From Ascidia mentula (taxonomy: Eukaryota > Chordata > Ascidiacea > Phlebobranchia > Ascidiidae): a stretch of DNA of 64,000 bases. The stretch lies in the NCBI GenBank assembly GCA_947561715.1, contig OX387198.1, forward strand, positions 1,984,001 through 2,048,000, written 5' to 3'. Each line of letters begins with the position of its first letter. The stretch's first letter is position 1. The notes beneath the pieces were generated by a model. It did no database searches and had not been told where the DNA came from. It was given only the letters and a program-made list of their open reading frames with translations. The translations under genes and the position numbers were made by a program. Positions 53,566 to 63,815 of this stretch are shown in pieces.

Positions 53566-53988
53566 TAGCGTCCAACATAGGTATGCGGTAAGATCATTAG
53601 TCTCGACAAAATCAGTTGCCTAAACATGTGACCATCGCTGCAATCAGGGATTGTACATATTTTCATCCAAGGAGGTTAATACAAATTAGAATCATTAATC
53701 CTGTACCTTGCATTGTGTCCGCGATAGGTAACTTTGTTAAACAATATGGTAGTCACGCTATACTTTGCACTGTGTCCACGATATGTAACTTTGTCAATTG
53801 TTAGGGTAGTCACGCCATACCTTGCATTGTGACCAAATAGGTAGCTTTGTTAAACGTGAGGGTTTAAAGGTCTCCCCCCCCTTTGGATAGAAATATGTAT
53901 CTTCCCTGTTTCCGATGCAGTCACGTGTTTAGGCAACTGATTTTGTCCAGACTACTGATCTTGGCCGCTTACCTATGTTGGCCGTAAC
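53566..53988. mobile_element. Foldback element with about 60-bp inverted termini
   Basis: The left arm (about 53566-53632: CCAACATAGGTATGCGG, then GACAAAATCAGTTGCCTAAA) matches the reverse complement of the right arm (about 53921-53985: TTTAGGCAACTGATTTTGTC, then ACCTATGTTGG) with a few mismatches. The roughly 290-bp interior is mostly tandem repeats and has no coding potential. This looks like a non-autonomous DNA transposon. It lies about 160 bp upstream of the Jagunal ATG. Confidence 0.7.
53700..53865. repeat. 57-bp tandem repeat, three units
   Basis: The unit CCTTGCATTGTGTCCGCGAT / AGGTAACTTTGTTAAAC / TATGGTAGTCACGC recurs three times with variation (first near 53703, second near 53762, third near 53818), inside the foldback element. 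Confidence 0.75.
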
Positions 53989-54142
53989 GTTACAACTCCT
54001 CTATTGAAGCGTGTTTTCGTTTTTCTAGTTTGTTTTTCTTAAAATAGTTCTGGTCGTAAAATAAGGTTAGAAGTGCTTGAAAGTTGCGTTACTGGGTGAT
54101 ATCTTCCTGAATTTTTTCTCCCAAAGTTAAATAAAATATCTA

Positions 54143-55309
54143 ATGGCGTCCAGCGGAAAGACCGTGGATGGAACCGACGGAAGCGATCATCTTTTTCGTG
54201 AGAGAATTGCATCACAATACAAAGTTAGGTATGTTGTTACAATTATATCATGATATGCCAAAACAGTTACCGTGTCTTCAGCTCACTTGGCACTATTGAC
54301 GTTATCACCTAGACACTCTAATAAATTGGTAGTTTTTAATAGTACCGTATGCTGTCCAGACTGGAAAAAAGGATGTTGTTTGTAAACTTTTATCAATAAA
54401 CCATGTAAATGGTAACAACTGAAACGTTAGTAACACGAACACAGCTTTAGTTCAATCATATAGACTCTGTTGTTCTTTTTAAAACATTCTAATGCGTTTA
54501 AAACTATATGTTTTGTTTGTTGAACACAGTCCATTGTTTCCAGTGCTTCTTACAAATCAAAGTTAAAACTTCACCTAATTGTTTCACTTTTGCCATGGAC
54601 GATCATATTCTGTCACTTCCTGCAAACGAATCTCAACATCAAACTCACAAACCAAGTAAGCATTTAAATCATTCAAGTGATTGTGGTGCTTGAAAGTAAA
54701 GAAACAACAAATATATGCTTGACAGGACAATATTTTTTTCGAAATGTGCCATAAGGAATTGCAGCTAAGTCAAATAAAAGATCACTTGTTGTATATAAAT
54801 TGCACAAGTAAATGTAAACACCAATAAATAACTAAAAACATTTGTCAATATTTTGACATTTGAAATAGTTTTGTTTTGTAATATTTACACTATTATCATT
54901 TTTTGTTGCAACTGACAACTGTGTTTGTGAAATGAAACAAAAACTTTAAGTAACTTTTTAGGTTTTACCTCGTTATGAATGGTGGGAATCCTTGTATCTC
55001 TGCAATATCATCATGATCATGATTGGATATTCTTCCCTGCAAAGAAACAAGTCTGGTGTTCTTACTATTTTTAAGTTTGGTTCTGGGGTGTTTGGGATTC
55101 TCCCTCTAGTTATTGGATTCACAACAAGATTTTCAGAACTTAAACTGCTCATCTTCCACAATCGATTCAATGCATATTTGTTTGGACAGCCATTTACTCC
55201 TCTGTACTATGGTTTTATTGTTATATCCTTGGCAATCAACTTGCATTGTATTTCCTGTTCTATAAAACTTTTGCAGGCTTGGACAGTAAAAGGATTTAAG
55301 ACAAAGTAG
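54143..55309 (+). CDS. JAGN1: Jagunal homologue (ER membrane protein)
   Basis: Three exons, 54143-54228, 54544-54655 and 54962-55309, phases consistent, giving 181 residues (human JAGN1 has 183). The N-terminus has the family signature GTDGSDHLFRERIASQY, followed by four hydrophobic membrane segments: KLHLIVSLLPWTIIFCHFL (about 38-56), YLCNIIMIMIGY (about 79-95), the VFGILPLVIGF region (about 108-122) and YYGFIVISLAINL (about 148-165), then a short basic tail ending KGFKTK. Jagunal acts in the endoplasmic reticulum and early secretory pathway, in membrane organisation and vesicle traffic. The second-exon acceptor at 54541-54543 was chosen because an earlier AG (ACAG at about 54530) puts a stop in frame. 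The start is the first ATG after an AT-rich leader. Confidence 0.93.
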
Positions 55310-55437
55310 TTCCCCTTGCTGCTTTTATAAACAATGCAACTTTTTTAGTTTTTGTTAAAATATTTTGTGACTGTTTTTCTACAATCGTAAATGAAAACAT
55401 AGATTTTTTGTGTTGTCCCAGGTGGGGGAAAGGTTTC

Positions 55438-55443
55438 AATAAA
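55438..55443 (+). terminator. Polyadenylation signal AATAAA of the Jagunal gene
   Basis: A canonical AATAAA lies about 130 bp downstream of the Jagunal stop and before the zinc-finger gene starts. Confidence 0.6.
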
Positions 55444-55635
55444 CTTTGCATTCGTTTACAAGTTTTCATTACGTTGCAAGACTTCTGCAAAGCATAGTTT
55501 GTGTGTTTCGTGTAGAAAATTAGTGCGGTGTTTATGAGATTTCTATTGAAGACCGCGAAATAAAATAGTAGTCGAACTGGTGTGTGTCGTTTCATTTTCT
55601 TGAAAAAAATCTGAGAAATATGTGATTCACCAAAA

Positions 55636-57372
55636 ATGGAAACTGCCCATGAATTAACAAAATTTGCGCTGAGTTTAAACAAACGTGTTCTGCCAATATT
55701 TGACACGAATGAAACTGCAAAAGAAAAAGTAACAAGCAGTCGCTCTAACACATCGCATGTATCAACAACTCCGTCCAGCGATGCTTCAAAACCAAAACGT
55801 TTTTCATGCAAGATATGCTCGAGAGATTTCAAAACTGTTGCTCATTTTGATTATCACTTGAAGGCACATAGGTATGTTTTGTACAACTGTAAATGTTATT
55901 GAATGCTACGAATGTAAAACCATGGTAGTAAGATAAAGAGGCGGCCGCGCTCTAGTTCCTGTTCCACCAGATTGGAAATTTTTGTAATTTGCGCGGACGA
56001 TTTTTTTCGGCGATCGTTAGTTGCGTGTATGGCATATATTTGTGCTGTGCCTGGTGCCCAATATGACATTTACTATCGTTGTTGCGTAATTTTCTTTGTA
56101 TTCTTTGTGAACCAGCAGTCATATTCTGAAATCATAAATTAAGAAAACTGTGACATTTTGTAAATTGTAAACAAATGCTGATTCATACATGCATTAAAAT
56201 ATCTAAAACCACTTTAATTCAACCAAATACTGAGTGTTAACATGTGGTTCTGACATTGTCATTTCTTGACTTTCAGTGGGATCAAACCTTTTGCGTGCAC
56301 AATTTGTTTCAAACGGTTTATCACCAAACAAGCTTTGAATCAGCATTGTTTGACTCACAGTAAAACAAGGAATCCAACATTTATTTGCAAAGTTTGTGGA
56401 AAGAAGTTCCTGACCAAACAGAATCTCCATAATCATGTGAATACACACACCGGTAAGTTAAACCTGTTAGCTGAAATGTTTTTGTGTAAATCATTGTAAA
56501 GAGCCCGGTTAACGTTTACATATAAGCCAGTTTAGCATGAGAAATATAGAAGTTTAAATATGAAACAAAACTGAAGATAGTCTTAATGTTGAGGTGATTT
56601 TCATTTTTAGAAGAAAAACCTTTCGAATGCAAGCAGTGCTTGAAAAGATTTGCAGAAAAATCTACACTAACCAAACACATGACAACCCATACCAAAGTTA
56701 AGAAGTATTCATGCTGTTTGTGCAACAAAAAGTTTACCCAGGTGAGATACGTTCTTCTTGTCTTACCCTATGACAAGTGGCCCTGAAATAATCATAAACA
56801 AATATAATTGTGCATGCTTTTAGTACTTGAAATGTAGGTCATTCTTGTGGTATGAGTACCTACATTTGCAAACATTGTTTGTGGTTTAGAATACAAAGTA
56901 ACAACAATATGTCACTGGAATTAAATTGTTGAATAAGTTGTTGTAATATCGTCTTTAATCCGTAGTTCCAAGCATTAGTATTTTGCGTGTGTGTTTCTTT
57001 CAGTTCATACTTAAATATGCATTTGCAATTTATTAAAAATGTGTTTTGCCTCATATGCCAAGTATATAGATCAATTGTTTGTTTGTTTTAAGGTAACACT
57101 CTATTTTAATTATGTATGCATATATATTAAAGCAAACCAGTTTAGGCAAAATTATGAAACTGCCCATATAATATATTTTGGGCACAGCTTTAACGAGATG
57201 CTTTATTTACTACAAATTTATGCTTTATATTTTGCAGATTAGCTCCCAACACAAACACATGAAAAAATTTCACATGCCAAGTGTTTCTGATTATGGAGGA
57301 TTTTTACCAACTTTGGGCGCAGAAGTTGTAACGAGCGAATTACAATTTCTTGAAAATAATTTCAAATCCTGA
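55636..57372 (+). CDS. Five-finger C2H2 zinc-finger protein
   Basis: Four exons, 55636-55871, 56277-56452, 56611-56741 and 57238-57372, phases consistent, giving about 225 residues. The N-terminal 55 residues are Ser/Thr-rich without a recognised domain. Then come five C2H2 fingers: FSCKIC...HLKAH, FACTIC...HCLTH, FICKVC...HVNTH, FECKQC...HMTTH and YSCCLC...HMKKFH. The exon 3-4 junction falls inside the fifth finger. Linkers deviate from TGEKP except GEEKPF before finger 4. The C-terminal 30 residues end in LGAEVVTSELQFLE. It is a likely DNA-binding transcription regulator in the nucleus; targets cannot be told. The start is the only ATG in the open first exon, about 330 bp after the Jagunal stop. 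Confidence 0.88.
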
Positions 57373-58107
57373 CAAAGTGGAAAATCATGTATTTTAAGTT
57401 GGACTGTCACAACATTGTGTGCGGTTTGCTTCTAAATCATTTTACTGGGATTCCAATTCCTGAGTGTATTATGCCTTCAAAAATCGCCAGGTTAGGTCAA
57501 TGGCATATGGGTTTATGGGCGTCCAGCATACTAAGAATATGTAGAAAGGACAAACGAAAATAATTGTGTAAGATACTTTGTGTACAACTGCAACACAGTG
57601 GTGTTGGTTTCACCGAAAAAAAAAACAGTTAAAAAATTTTGGACGCAGGTTATATTTTTTTTAATTTTTCAAATCGCTGGAAAGCCCATGAACTATTACG
57701 TTTAAAAAAAACAAGCCGCTACCTTGTAAGATGGTCGAGTAACCAGCGTCCAAATTTTTGTAGCCTGGCTTCCCTCTAGAATCCCTTCTCTACTTTGTTG
57801 TTATTCACTTATGCGGAAGTATAAATATGGTGGGGTGAATGTGACCCGCTCTGGTGTTCTTTTTCCAGTGCTAAAGCGTTTTGTTTCGGTAAGAAACCAA
57901 CATTCCAGTATATTCGTAAGTTAATTCTTTCCAGGAAAACAGTTGAGCAAATTTTCGAGGTGGGTGGTAGAGCCTTCAAGTCACAGCAACAGTTGTGTGT
58001 ATTGGAGGCAACAACAGTGTACTTATGAGACCTGGAAAAGGAGTGTCAAACATCGGCTGACTTAACACTGTGGTTATTGTTAAAGTTTTAGAGGTAAAAT
58101 TGTTAAA
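57373..58107. other. Intergenic between zinc finger and TPR-like gene
   Basis: No gene seen. It holds the 3' UTR of the zinc-finger gene and the presumed promoter and 5' UTR of the gene starting at 58108. Confidence 0.4.
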
Positions 58108-59768
58108 ATGAGTAAACCATCAGAAAGCACATCAGCAGGTCCGTCAACTTCACAAGAAAGCGAAGTTTTACGACAACCGGAAGGTATGTTGTGCGTGCGT
58201 GCGTGCGTGCGTGCGTGCGTGATTTTAATGGTTGATATTTGGCATGGTTGAGCACTCGGCTGGGTTCATGATTTTAAACCACAGAAAAAAATACATGACC
58301 ACAAAACTTGTTCATGCCCTAATACAAGAAAATAATCTAATAGAATAGTTGAAAAGCAATTGGTAACGAAGATATTTTTTATTTTGAAAATCAGTCCCAT
58401 TCTTACACAAAACACCCACAGCTAAGAAAGTATCATATCCACGTATTTATCAAGCACAATTGGAACGTAGATTACAAAAACACTCCTCCATGGCGGAAAC
58501 AGGAAATCTAGCTTTCAATACCTTTTCCTTACCTCATTAAGTAAATCCAACTACTGATATTTGCTTGACAGCACGAAATATCTTATGGGATGATTTAAGT
58601 TTCAATGACGAGGATTTCAATAATTCGGTTACTAACGGTAAATGAACTGAAACATATTTCTCAAGCACGATACGTGAAAGGGTGAAGTATTTTAAAAAGA
58701 TTGTAGGTTGTTTACCTCGACTTTTTGTTTTTACACCGACAAAAGAAACGGCGCCAACAAATGTAGCAGTCACACAAAAGGTAAAGACCCGGTCGGTAAT
58801 TAATCCTTTTAGCCCGAAACAAAACCACAAACGTTTCTCAACAACCCGAAGGTATATTTGTCACCAATTCTGGTTAACACAGTAATTAAACATCCTATGG
58901 CTTATCAGGAAAAAACATCATAATTTTTTTTCATATACTTACGTCGTTTTCGTCTGCATAGTTCTGAAACAATCATGATTTTCTTTCATTTTCAAACCGG
59001 AATATCACAGTTTTTACGTTTAAAGATGAATCAACGGAGCTGATACAGAAGTTTGTGAAGTCCATTGAAACTAAAAACTATTCTGCCGCGAACGAAGCAA
59101 AGTCGCAAATATTGGGGTCATTTCTACGCCAAGGGTTGAAAGCAGATGTCGTAAAAACAAGTGCTGACAAATACAGAGAGAAAGGAAACCATTTTGCCTC
59201 GATTTTATTCTACACCCTAGCATCGGACTTGTACCAAAAGGACAGTGGTGGGGAACTAGTGGTGAGAGATCTGAGGGACTGCGTGGGCGGCATAAAAGAA
59301 AATGTTACGACTTTGCTGAATCAAAATTGGAAATTTTGGAATTTCTTCCGAAACCGAGATATAGTTCGTGATTACATCATTCCATTCATGCAAGAGACCA
59401 GATTCAAAATACAGCATGTGAAAAATATCCAGCGAGAACTCGCATGTTTATGTGAAGTTGAATGTTTAAATGACATCGAATGGAGTCAACGCTTACTGAA
59501 AGATTACTCTTCAGAAGGAGCAACAAATAAACTTGGACTTGAAATGATGAGAAATCAATTTGGTGAAAATGCTGCAGATTACACAATTTTTGCAGTGTTT
59601 TTAAACAACCTTGGCACTGTGTATGGAATTCAGCGCAGATTTAATATAAGTGAGAATCATTTCCAACAAGCAATTCACGCTTACAATCAGGCCAAAGACT
59701 TACAAACAGAAAGAGAGAAGTGGATTCAAAAATGTACCCAGGACCTGGAAAGAGTTCAAAGTCAGTAG
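58108..59768 (+). CDS. Unrecognised helical (TPR-like) protein, three exons
   Basis: Exons 58108-58183, 58572-58637 and 59026-59768, all GT-AG and in phase, give 294 residues. The first 25 residues are Ser/Thr/Pro-rich (MSKPSESTSAGPSTSQESEV). Exon 2 is a 66-bp symmetrical (phase 1-1) acidic cassette, ARNILWDDLSFNDEDFNNSV. The 248-codon last exon is mostly amphipathic helix. Its C-terminal part (LNNLGTVYGIQRRFNISENH, then QAIHAYNQAKDL) has the look of a tetratricopeptide repeat and ends in a charged helix. No signal peptide or membrane segment. It is probably a cytosolic interaction protein; I do not recognise the family. Copies of exon 2 and its flanks recur downstream. Confidence 0.78.
58191..58220 (+). 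repeat. (GTGC)n microsatellite
   Basis: About seven GTGC units directly after the intron 1 donor of the TPR-like gene; the same motif occurs at 61137-61167. Confidence 0.95.
58220..58860. repeat. Repeat unit 1 of a three-copy array (about 0.6 kb)
   Basis: This contains TTGATATTTGGCATGGTTGA, the exon 2 cassette of the TPR-like gene and CTCGACTTTTTGTTTTT. Matching sequence recurs at about 60720-61300 and 61310-62060. Confidence 0.8.
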
Positions 59769-60285
59769 AAATGTAATTTTATTGAGAACGCTAATTTTTT
59801 TCTGATCGAAGTTGTTTTTTTAAGAAAAACTTTCTCCGTCTGCTTTAAGCTTTGGATCATTCAGACGTTCTAGCTTCGGGTCAAATGTTGATGCGGTGAC
59901 AAAAGTCCAATGGGGTAAACTATCTTTTTTTAAACCTACCATTGGGCAAATTTATCTGGATGGGATCTTTTCGATCTATGTAAATGCCTCCTTATCTCTG
60001 AATCCAACAATTTATACATATACGTAAAAATAGGTCGATTATATTTAAGTTGCGGGGTGCTCCAATAATTCCCATCCAAGTGCAAACGACCTATGAATGA
60101 TTGTGGGGGTCTTAATATTATTCATTGCTTGGAAGGATTGTACTGCTGCAAAGGCTTTGGTCCACCAATCCATAAAACTTATCCATGCCGTCCCCCACAA
60201 AAATTATCTACTAGAATGGTTGGGAAGCATTTTAGTAAATAACTAGAAGTAATGCCATGCTTTCTCATAACAAGGCAGGATCGCC
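59769..60285. other. Intergenic, 3' flank of the TPR-like gene
   Basis: No gene seen. The minus strand here would be the 3' UTR of the possible exon at 60286. Confidence 0.4.
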
Positions 60286-60519
60286 CTACTGGGCAGGCCC
60301 TTTATATTTGGCGATCACAGTTCTAATATTCTGATCATAAGGTTCAAAGGCTTCGCTGCCAAGGCGTTGCAGCCAAACTGACCACTCTTTACCAAAAGCA
60401 TCCCCACCTGGGAAAGAATCACCCCCACGCTCACCCCCTTGGTATGGATTACCAATAGCATCGTCCCACAGTTTCGCAGCAGGTAATCTAGCGTTACATA
60501 AATTTGCCTTATACCTCAT
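60286..60519 (-). CDS. Possible 3'-terminal exon of an unrecognised minus-strand gene
   Basis: A 77-codon open frame ends in a stop. Its composition is protein-like (LPAAKLWDDAIGNPYQGG, EWSVWLQRLGSEAFEPY, ending KYKGPAQ) and unlike the AT-driven frames around it. A plausible acceptor (GTAACGCTAG) lies near 60490. No upstream exons could be traced to the right, where repeats dominate, so this could be an exon relic. Family not recognised. Confidence 0.35.
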   Translation of the reverse strand: MRYKANLCNARLPAAKLWDDAIGNPYQGGERGGDSFPGGDAFGKEWSVWLQRLGSEAFEPYDQNIRTVIAKYKGPAQ

Positions 60520-60562
60520 AGTCTAAATTCAACAATTTATATATCTGCATACGAAAATGGTC

Positions 60563-60563
<1 letters not shown>

Positions 60564-60594
<31 letters not shown>
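60564..60594 (+). repeat. (GT)n microsatellite
   Basis: About 15 GT dinucleotides. Confidence 0.95.
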
Positions 60595-60596
<2 letters not shown>

Positions 60597-61136
60597 AACA
60601 CCCGCAGAAATGTCTCACTCAGCCACAAAAGCGTGGAGTGACCGCATAGGAGATTTTTCGCCCATTATGCTTCCGTGTTTATCACTTGACGATAGCGCGT
60701 CTATGTTTGGCGCAATCAGGCGAGTGAATAATCTTCTTCCAGCACTGGTTTTCGAAATGGCAGTGCTTGGTCGATGATAAGAGCCTGCATGCGTACCTTT
60801 TTCAATAATCGCACCGTTTTATTAACTGATTTAAAGGGTTGATATTTGGGGTAGTTGATCACTCGGCTGTTAAGTGGTTCATGATTTTAAACCATAGAAA
60901 AAAGTGCATGGCCACAAAACTTGTTCATGCCCTAAAAGAAGAAAATAATCTAAAAAAATAGTTGGAAAGCAAGTGGCAACGAATTAGATCTTTTTTTGAA
61001 AAATCAGCCCCATTCTTACACAAACCGCCCGCAGCTAAAAAAGTATTATTCCGAAGTATTCAGGAAATCTAGCTTTCAGCACCTTTAAGTTACCTCATTA
61101 TGTAAATCCAACAATTTGTACATATCCATACGAAAT

Positions 61137-61167
61137 GTGCGTGCGTGCGTGCGTGCGTGCGTGTGTG
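61137..61167 (+). repeat. (GTGC)n microsatellite
   Basis: About six GTGC units followed by GTGTGT. Confidence 0.95.
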
Positions 61168-61214
61168 TTTTAACAAGGTCGAATGCAGCATAACTACTTA
61201 TATTTCCTTGACAG

Positions 61215-61283
61215 CACAAGATACCGAGGTTGATTCAAGAGATGAGGATTCCGGTATTTCATCGTATTTACAATCGACTACGG
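61215..61283 (+). other. Exon-2-like cassette, 69 bp, phase 1-1
   Basis: Bounded by TTGACAG and GTAATT. Read with a preceding G it gives AQDTEVDSRDEDSGISSYLQ. It is a paralogue of exon 2 of the TPR-like gene (58572-58637). It could be an exon of a second gene or an unused duplicate. Confidence 0.5.
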
Positions 61284-61309
61284 GTAATTGAACTTTTTTT
61301 CTTTTGCGC

Positions 61310-62060
61310 AAACAGACGCGTGAATAATTTTTTTACCAAGAGTGGTTTGCGACATGGCAGTGTTTGGTCGATGATTAGAACCTGCATGCGTACCTTTCTC
61401 AATAACTGCTCTGTTTTAAAAACTGATTTTAATGGTTGATATTTGGCATAGTTGATCACTCGGAGGTTGAGTAGTATAGGATTTTAAACCACAGAAAAAA
61501 CTACATGACCACAAAATTTGTTCATGACCCAAATACAAGAAAATAATCTAATAGAATAGTTGGAAAGCAATTGACAACAAAGATATTTTTTATTTTGAAA
61601 AATCAGTCCCATTCTTACGCAAAGCACCCTCAGCTAGGAAAGTATCATACCTACGTATTCATCAAGCACAATTGGGACCTAGATTACAAGCATTACACTT
61701 CTACATGGCGGAAACAGATAATCCAGCTTTCAGTACCTTTACCTTTCCTCATTATGTAAATCCAACAATTTATACATATCCATACGACATGTATGTGTGT
61801 GTTTTAACAAGGTCGAATGCAGCATAACTACTTATATTTCCTTGACAGCACAAAGTATCGGGGATGATTCAAGTTACTATGAGGAATCCGGTATTTCATT
61901 GTATTCACAACCGGCTATGGGTAAATTAACTGAAACATATTTCTCAAGCACGATTCGTGAAAGGGTGAAGTATTTTTAAAAGGTTGTAGATTGTTTACCT
62001 CGACTTTTTGTTTTTCCACCGACAAAATCAAGATCGTTCGGTAATTAATTAGTTTCGCCC
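61310..62060. repeat. Repeat unit 3 of the three-copy array
   Basis: The closest match to unit 1. It shares CAAGAAAATAATCTAATAGA, CAGTCCCATTCTTAC, GAAAGGGTGAAGTATTTT and GTTTACCTCGACTTTTTG in the same order. Confidence 0.8.
61849..61920 (+). other. Exon-2-like cassette, 72 bp, phase 1-1
   Basis: Bounded by TTGACAG and GTAAATT. It reads AQSIGDDSSYYEESGISLYS. The length is a multiple of three and the phases are symmetrical, as in the other two cassettes, so exon inclusion would keep the frame. Confidence 0.5.
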
Positions 62061-62523
62061 GATACAAAACCACAAACACCCGTAGAAATGTCTTACTCAG
62101 CCATGAATGCGACCTGGACTGACCACATAAGTGATTTTCACCAGGTTTTTGTCATCCAGGGATGAGGACTCCACATTTGACACCAGAAGCATCCCCACGT
62201 TTATCCGCATCACACTGGCGAAGTGGATTACAAACATCACACTCACGCTTGGTGGACCATACCTCATTGCCGCGCTTTCGCTCCTACAATTTTTCCTCAA
62301 TAGAACAAGATACCCGGAATCAGTCAAGTAACGAGGATTTCAATATTTTAATATTACCAAAATCTCTGAATCCATTATCATTTTCTACTATAACTGAATC
62401 AGTGCACAAGAGTTGTTTCAAGTAGTTCAAATTAGTGGGTGTGACGCACCACTGTAAAAGAGGGTTTCCACTACCGTAAATCTTTGGTACAATCTTGAAA
62501 CTAAACGTTGAATCATTTTTTAG

Positions 62524-62600
62524 ATATTCCCTCGACCCCAATGTTTCATTCAGAATTCGGTCTGTCTGGATATGTCGGCAACATAACAACAGACGTATCG
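62524..62600 (+). other. Possible exon after the cassettes
   Basis: Acceptor TTTTTTAG and donor GTAAGC bound an open 77-bp stretch that follows a phase-1 exon in frame (DIPSTPMFHSEFGLSGYVGN). It may be part of a second plus-strand gene running rightwards; no further exon was confirmed. Confidence 0.3.
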
Positions 62601-62639
62601 GTAAGCGTTAATGTTTTTTTTTTGAGATGACGAGAACAC

Positions 62640-63450
62640 AATGCACGGTAATTGCTTATTTTAAACAACGTTTTAATGAATCAATGTGAACACCAAGACG
62701 CAATGAAGCGAAAAAAACGGATCGCTACATTTGAAATTTTTGGGCGACGGTACTGTCTAGTAAACTGAAATTTTAGAGAGTTTTTTTGGTATAAGTTATG
62801 TATATACTTTTAGTTATTGCTTGTAAAAAGGCTTGTAAGCTTTGTTACACAGCTCAGACGTTTGCTAACTGATAGCAGATGAATATGACAGCACTTTTAA
62901 AAAAAATTTTTTTGTTTGTTTCTTTATGTGTTCAACTGGTAGTGTATATCAGCAAGTTGATGAAAAAAAGGCATAACATCAATATATATTGATAATTGAA
63001 TAGACAAGCCTTCTGCCAGTGCATATAAAGCTTTTCCATGAAATAACAGAGACAATGTATAAAAAAGACAAGGAAAAAATCAGCTGTACGAATTTGAAGC
63101 TACCCCATTTACTGGATGACGCCCACAGCCACGCCCACAACTGTTTGATTCTTGTACAAATTGCATGAATATATGAATTGCATATTTGCATGAATTCCAT
63201 ATATACATAATGCTTTGATACCAAATTATGCATCAGGGATGTTACAGAGGTGACTGTAACATCACCAAATCACCATCATTGAACTTTTTGTGGATATGTT
63301 TTGGATATACCCTTCGAAAACCATTGGTTATTGTTATGCAGAGGAAAGAATTATTCAATGTTGGTTTATGTATTTGGCCATGCTCCAGAGATTATCATAT
63401 TAGTCAATAATGTTTTGTTTCAATTGTGTTCAACGTAAATACAAAGCAAA
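62640..63450. other. No supported feature
   Basis: AT-rich; the short open frames lack any domain or splice linkage. Confidence 0.4.
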
Positions 63451-63454
63451 ACAA

Positions 63455-63815
63455 ATTGTTATCTCCATATTTGCATGTAAATATATAATCATTGTGATGT
63501 CATAAGATGCTAAAAAACACACCATTAGAAAGGTGAGACCTTCCTCTACAATTCTTATGCAGATCATTACCAGGTACAACTTACAGATAAAAAGTTATTA
63601 GGCAAGGTATGCAATGATACCAAACATTTTTTGGCTAATTTTTCCATGCATCTGGATTTGCATGTAAATATATAGTCATTGTGACGTCATACAGCGAAAA
63701 AAAACACACCATCGAAAAGGTCAGACCTTCCTCCACAATTCTTACGAAGATCATTTCTAGTTACAACGTACAGATAATAAGTTATTAGACAAAATATGCA
63801 GTGACATCACTAAAA
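63455..63815. repeat. Diverged tandem duplication, about 185-bp unit
   Basis: 63460-63630 and 63645-63812 share TTGCATGTAAATATATA, TCATTGTGA(T/C)GTCATA, CAGACCTTCCTC(C/T)ACAATTCTTA and AAGTTATTAG in the same order. Confidence 0.85.

Larger units (their letters stand above)
60720..61300. repeat. Repeat unit 2 of the three-copy array
   Basis: Shares GCATGCGTACCTTT and GTTGATCACTCGG, the GTGC microsatellite and an exon-like cassette with the other units. A short piece just upstream (60599-60650, AAATGTCTCACTCAGCCA) also recurs at 62085-62130. Confidence 0.75.

Noticed and set aside
54508..54693. Alternative reading of Jagunal exon 2 as a separate small ORF
   Set aside because: The other frame gives the Jagunal transmembrane segment and joins exons 1 and 3 in phase.
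62097..62425. Overlapping frames on both strands at the end of repeat unit 3
   Set aside because: Mutually overlapping, no convincing domain, and partly repeated at 60.6 kb; treated as repeat sequence.
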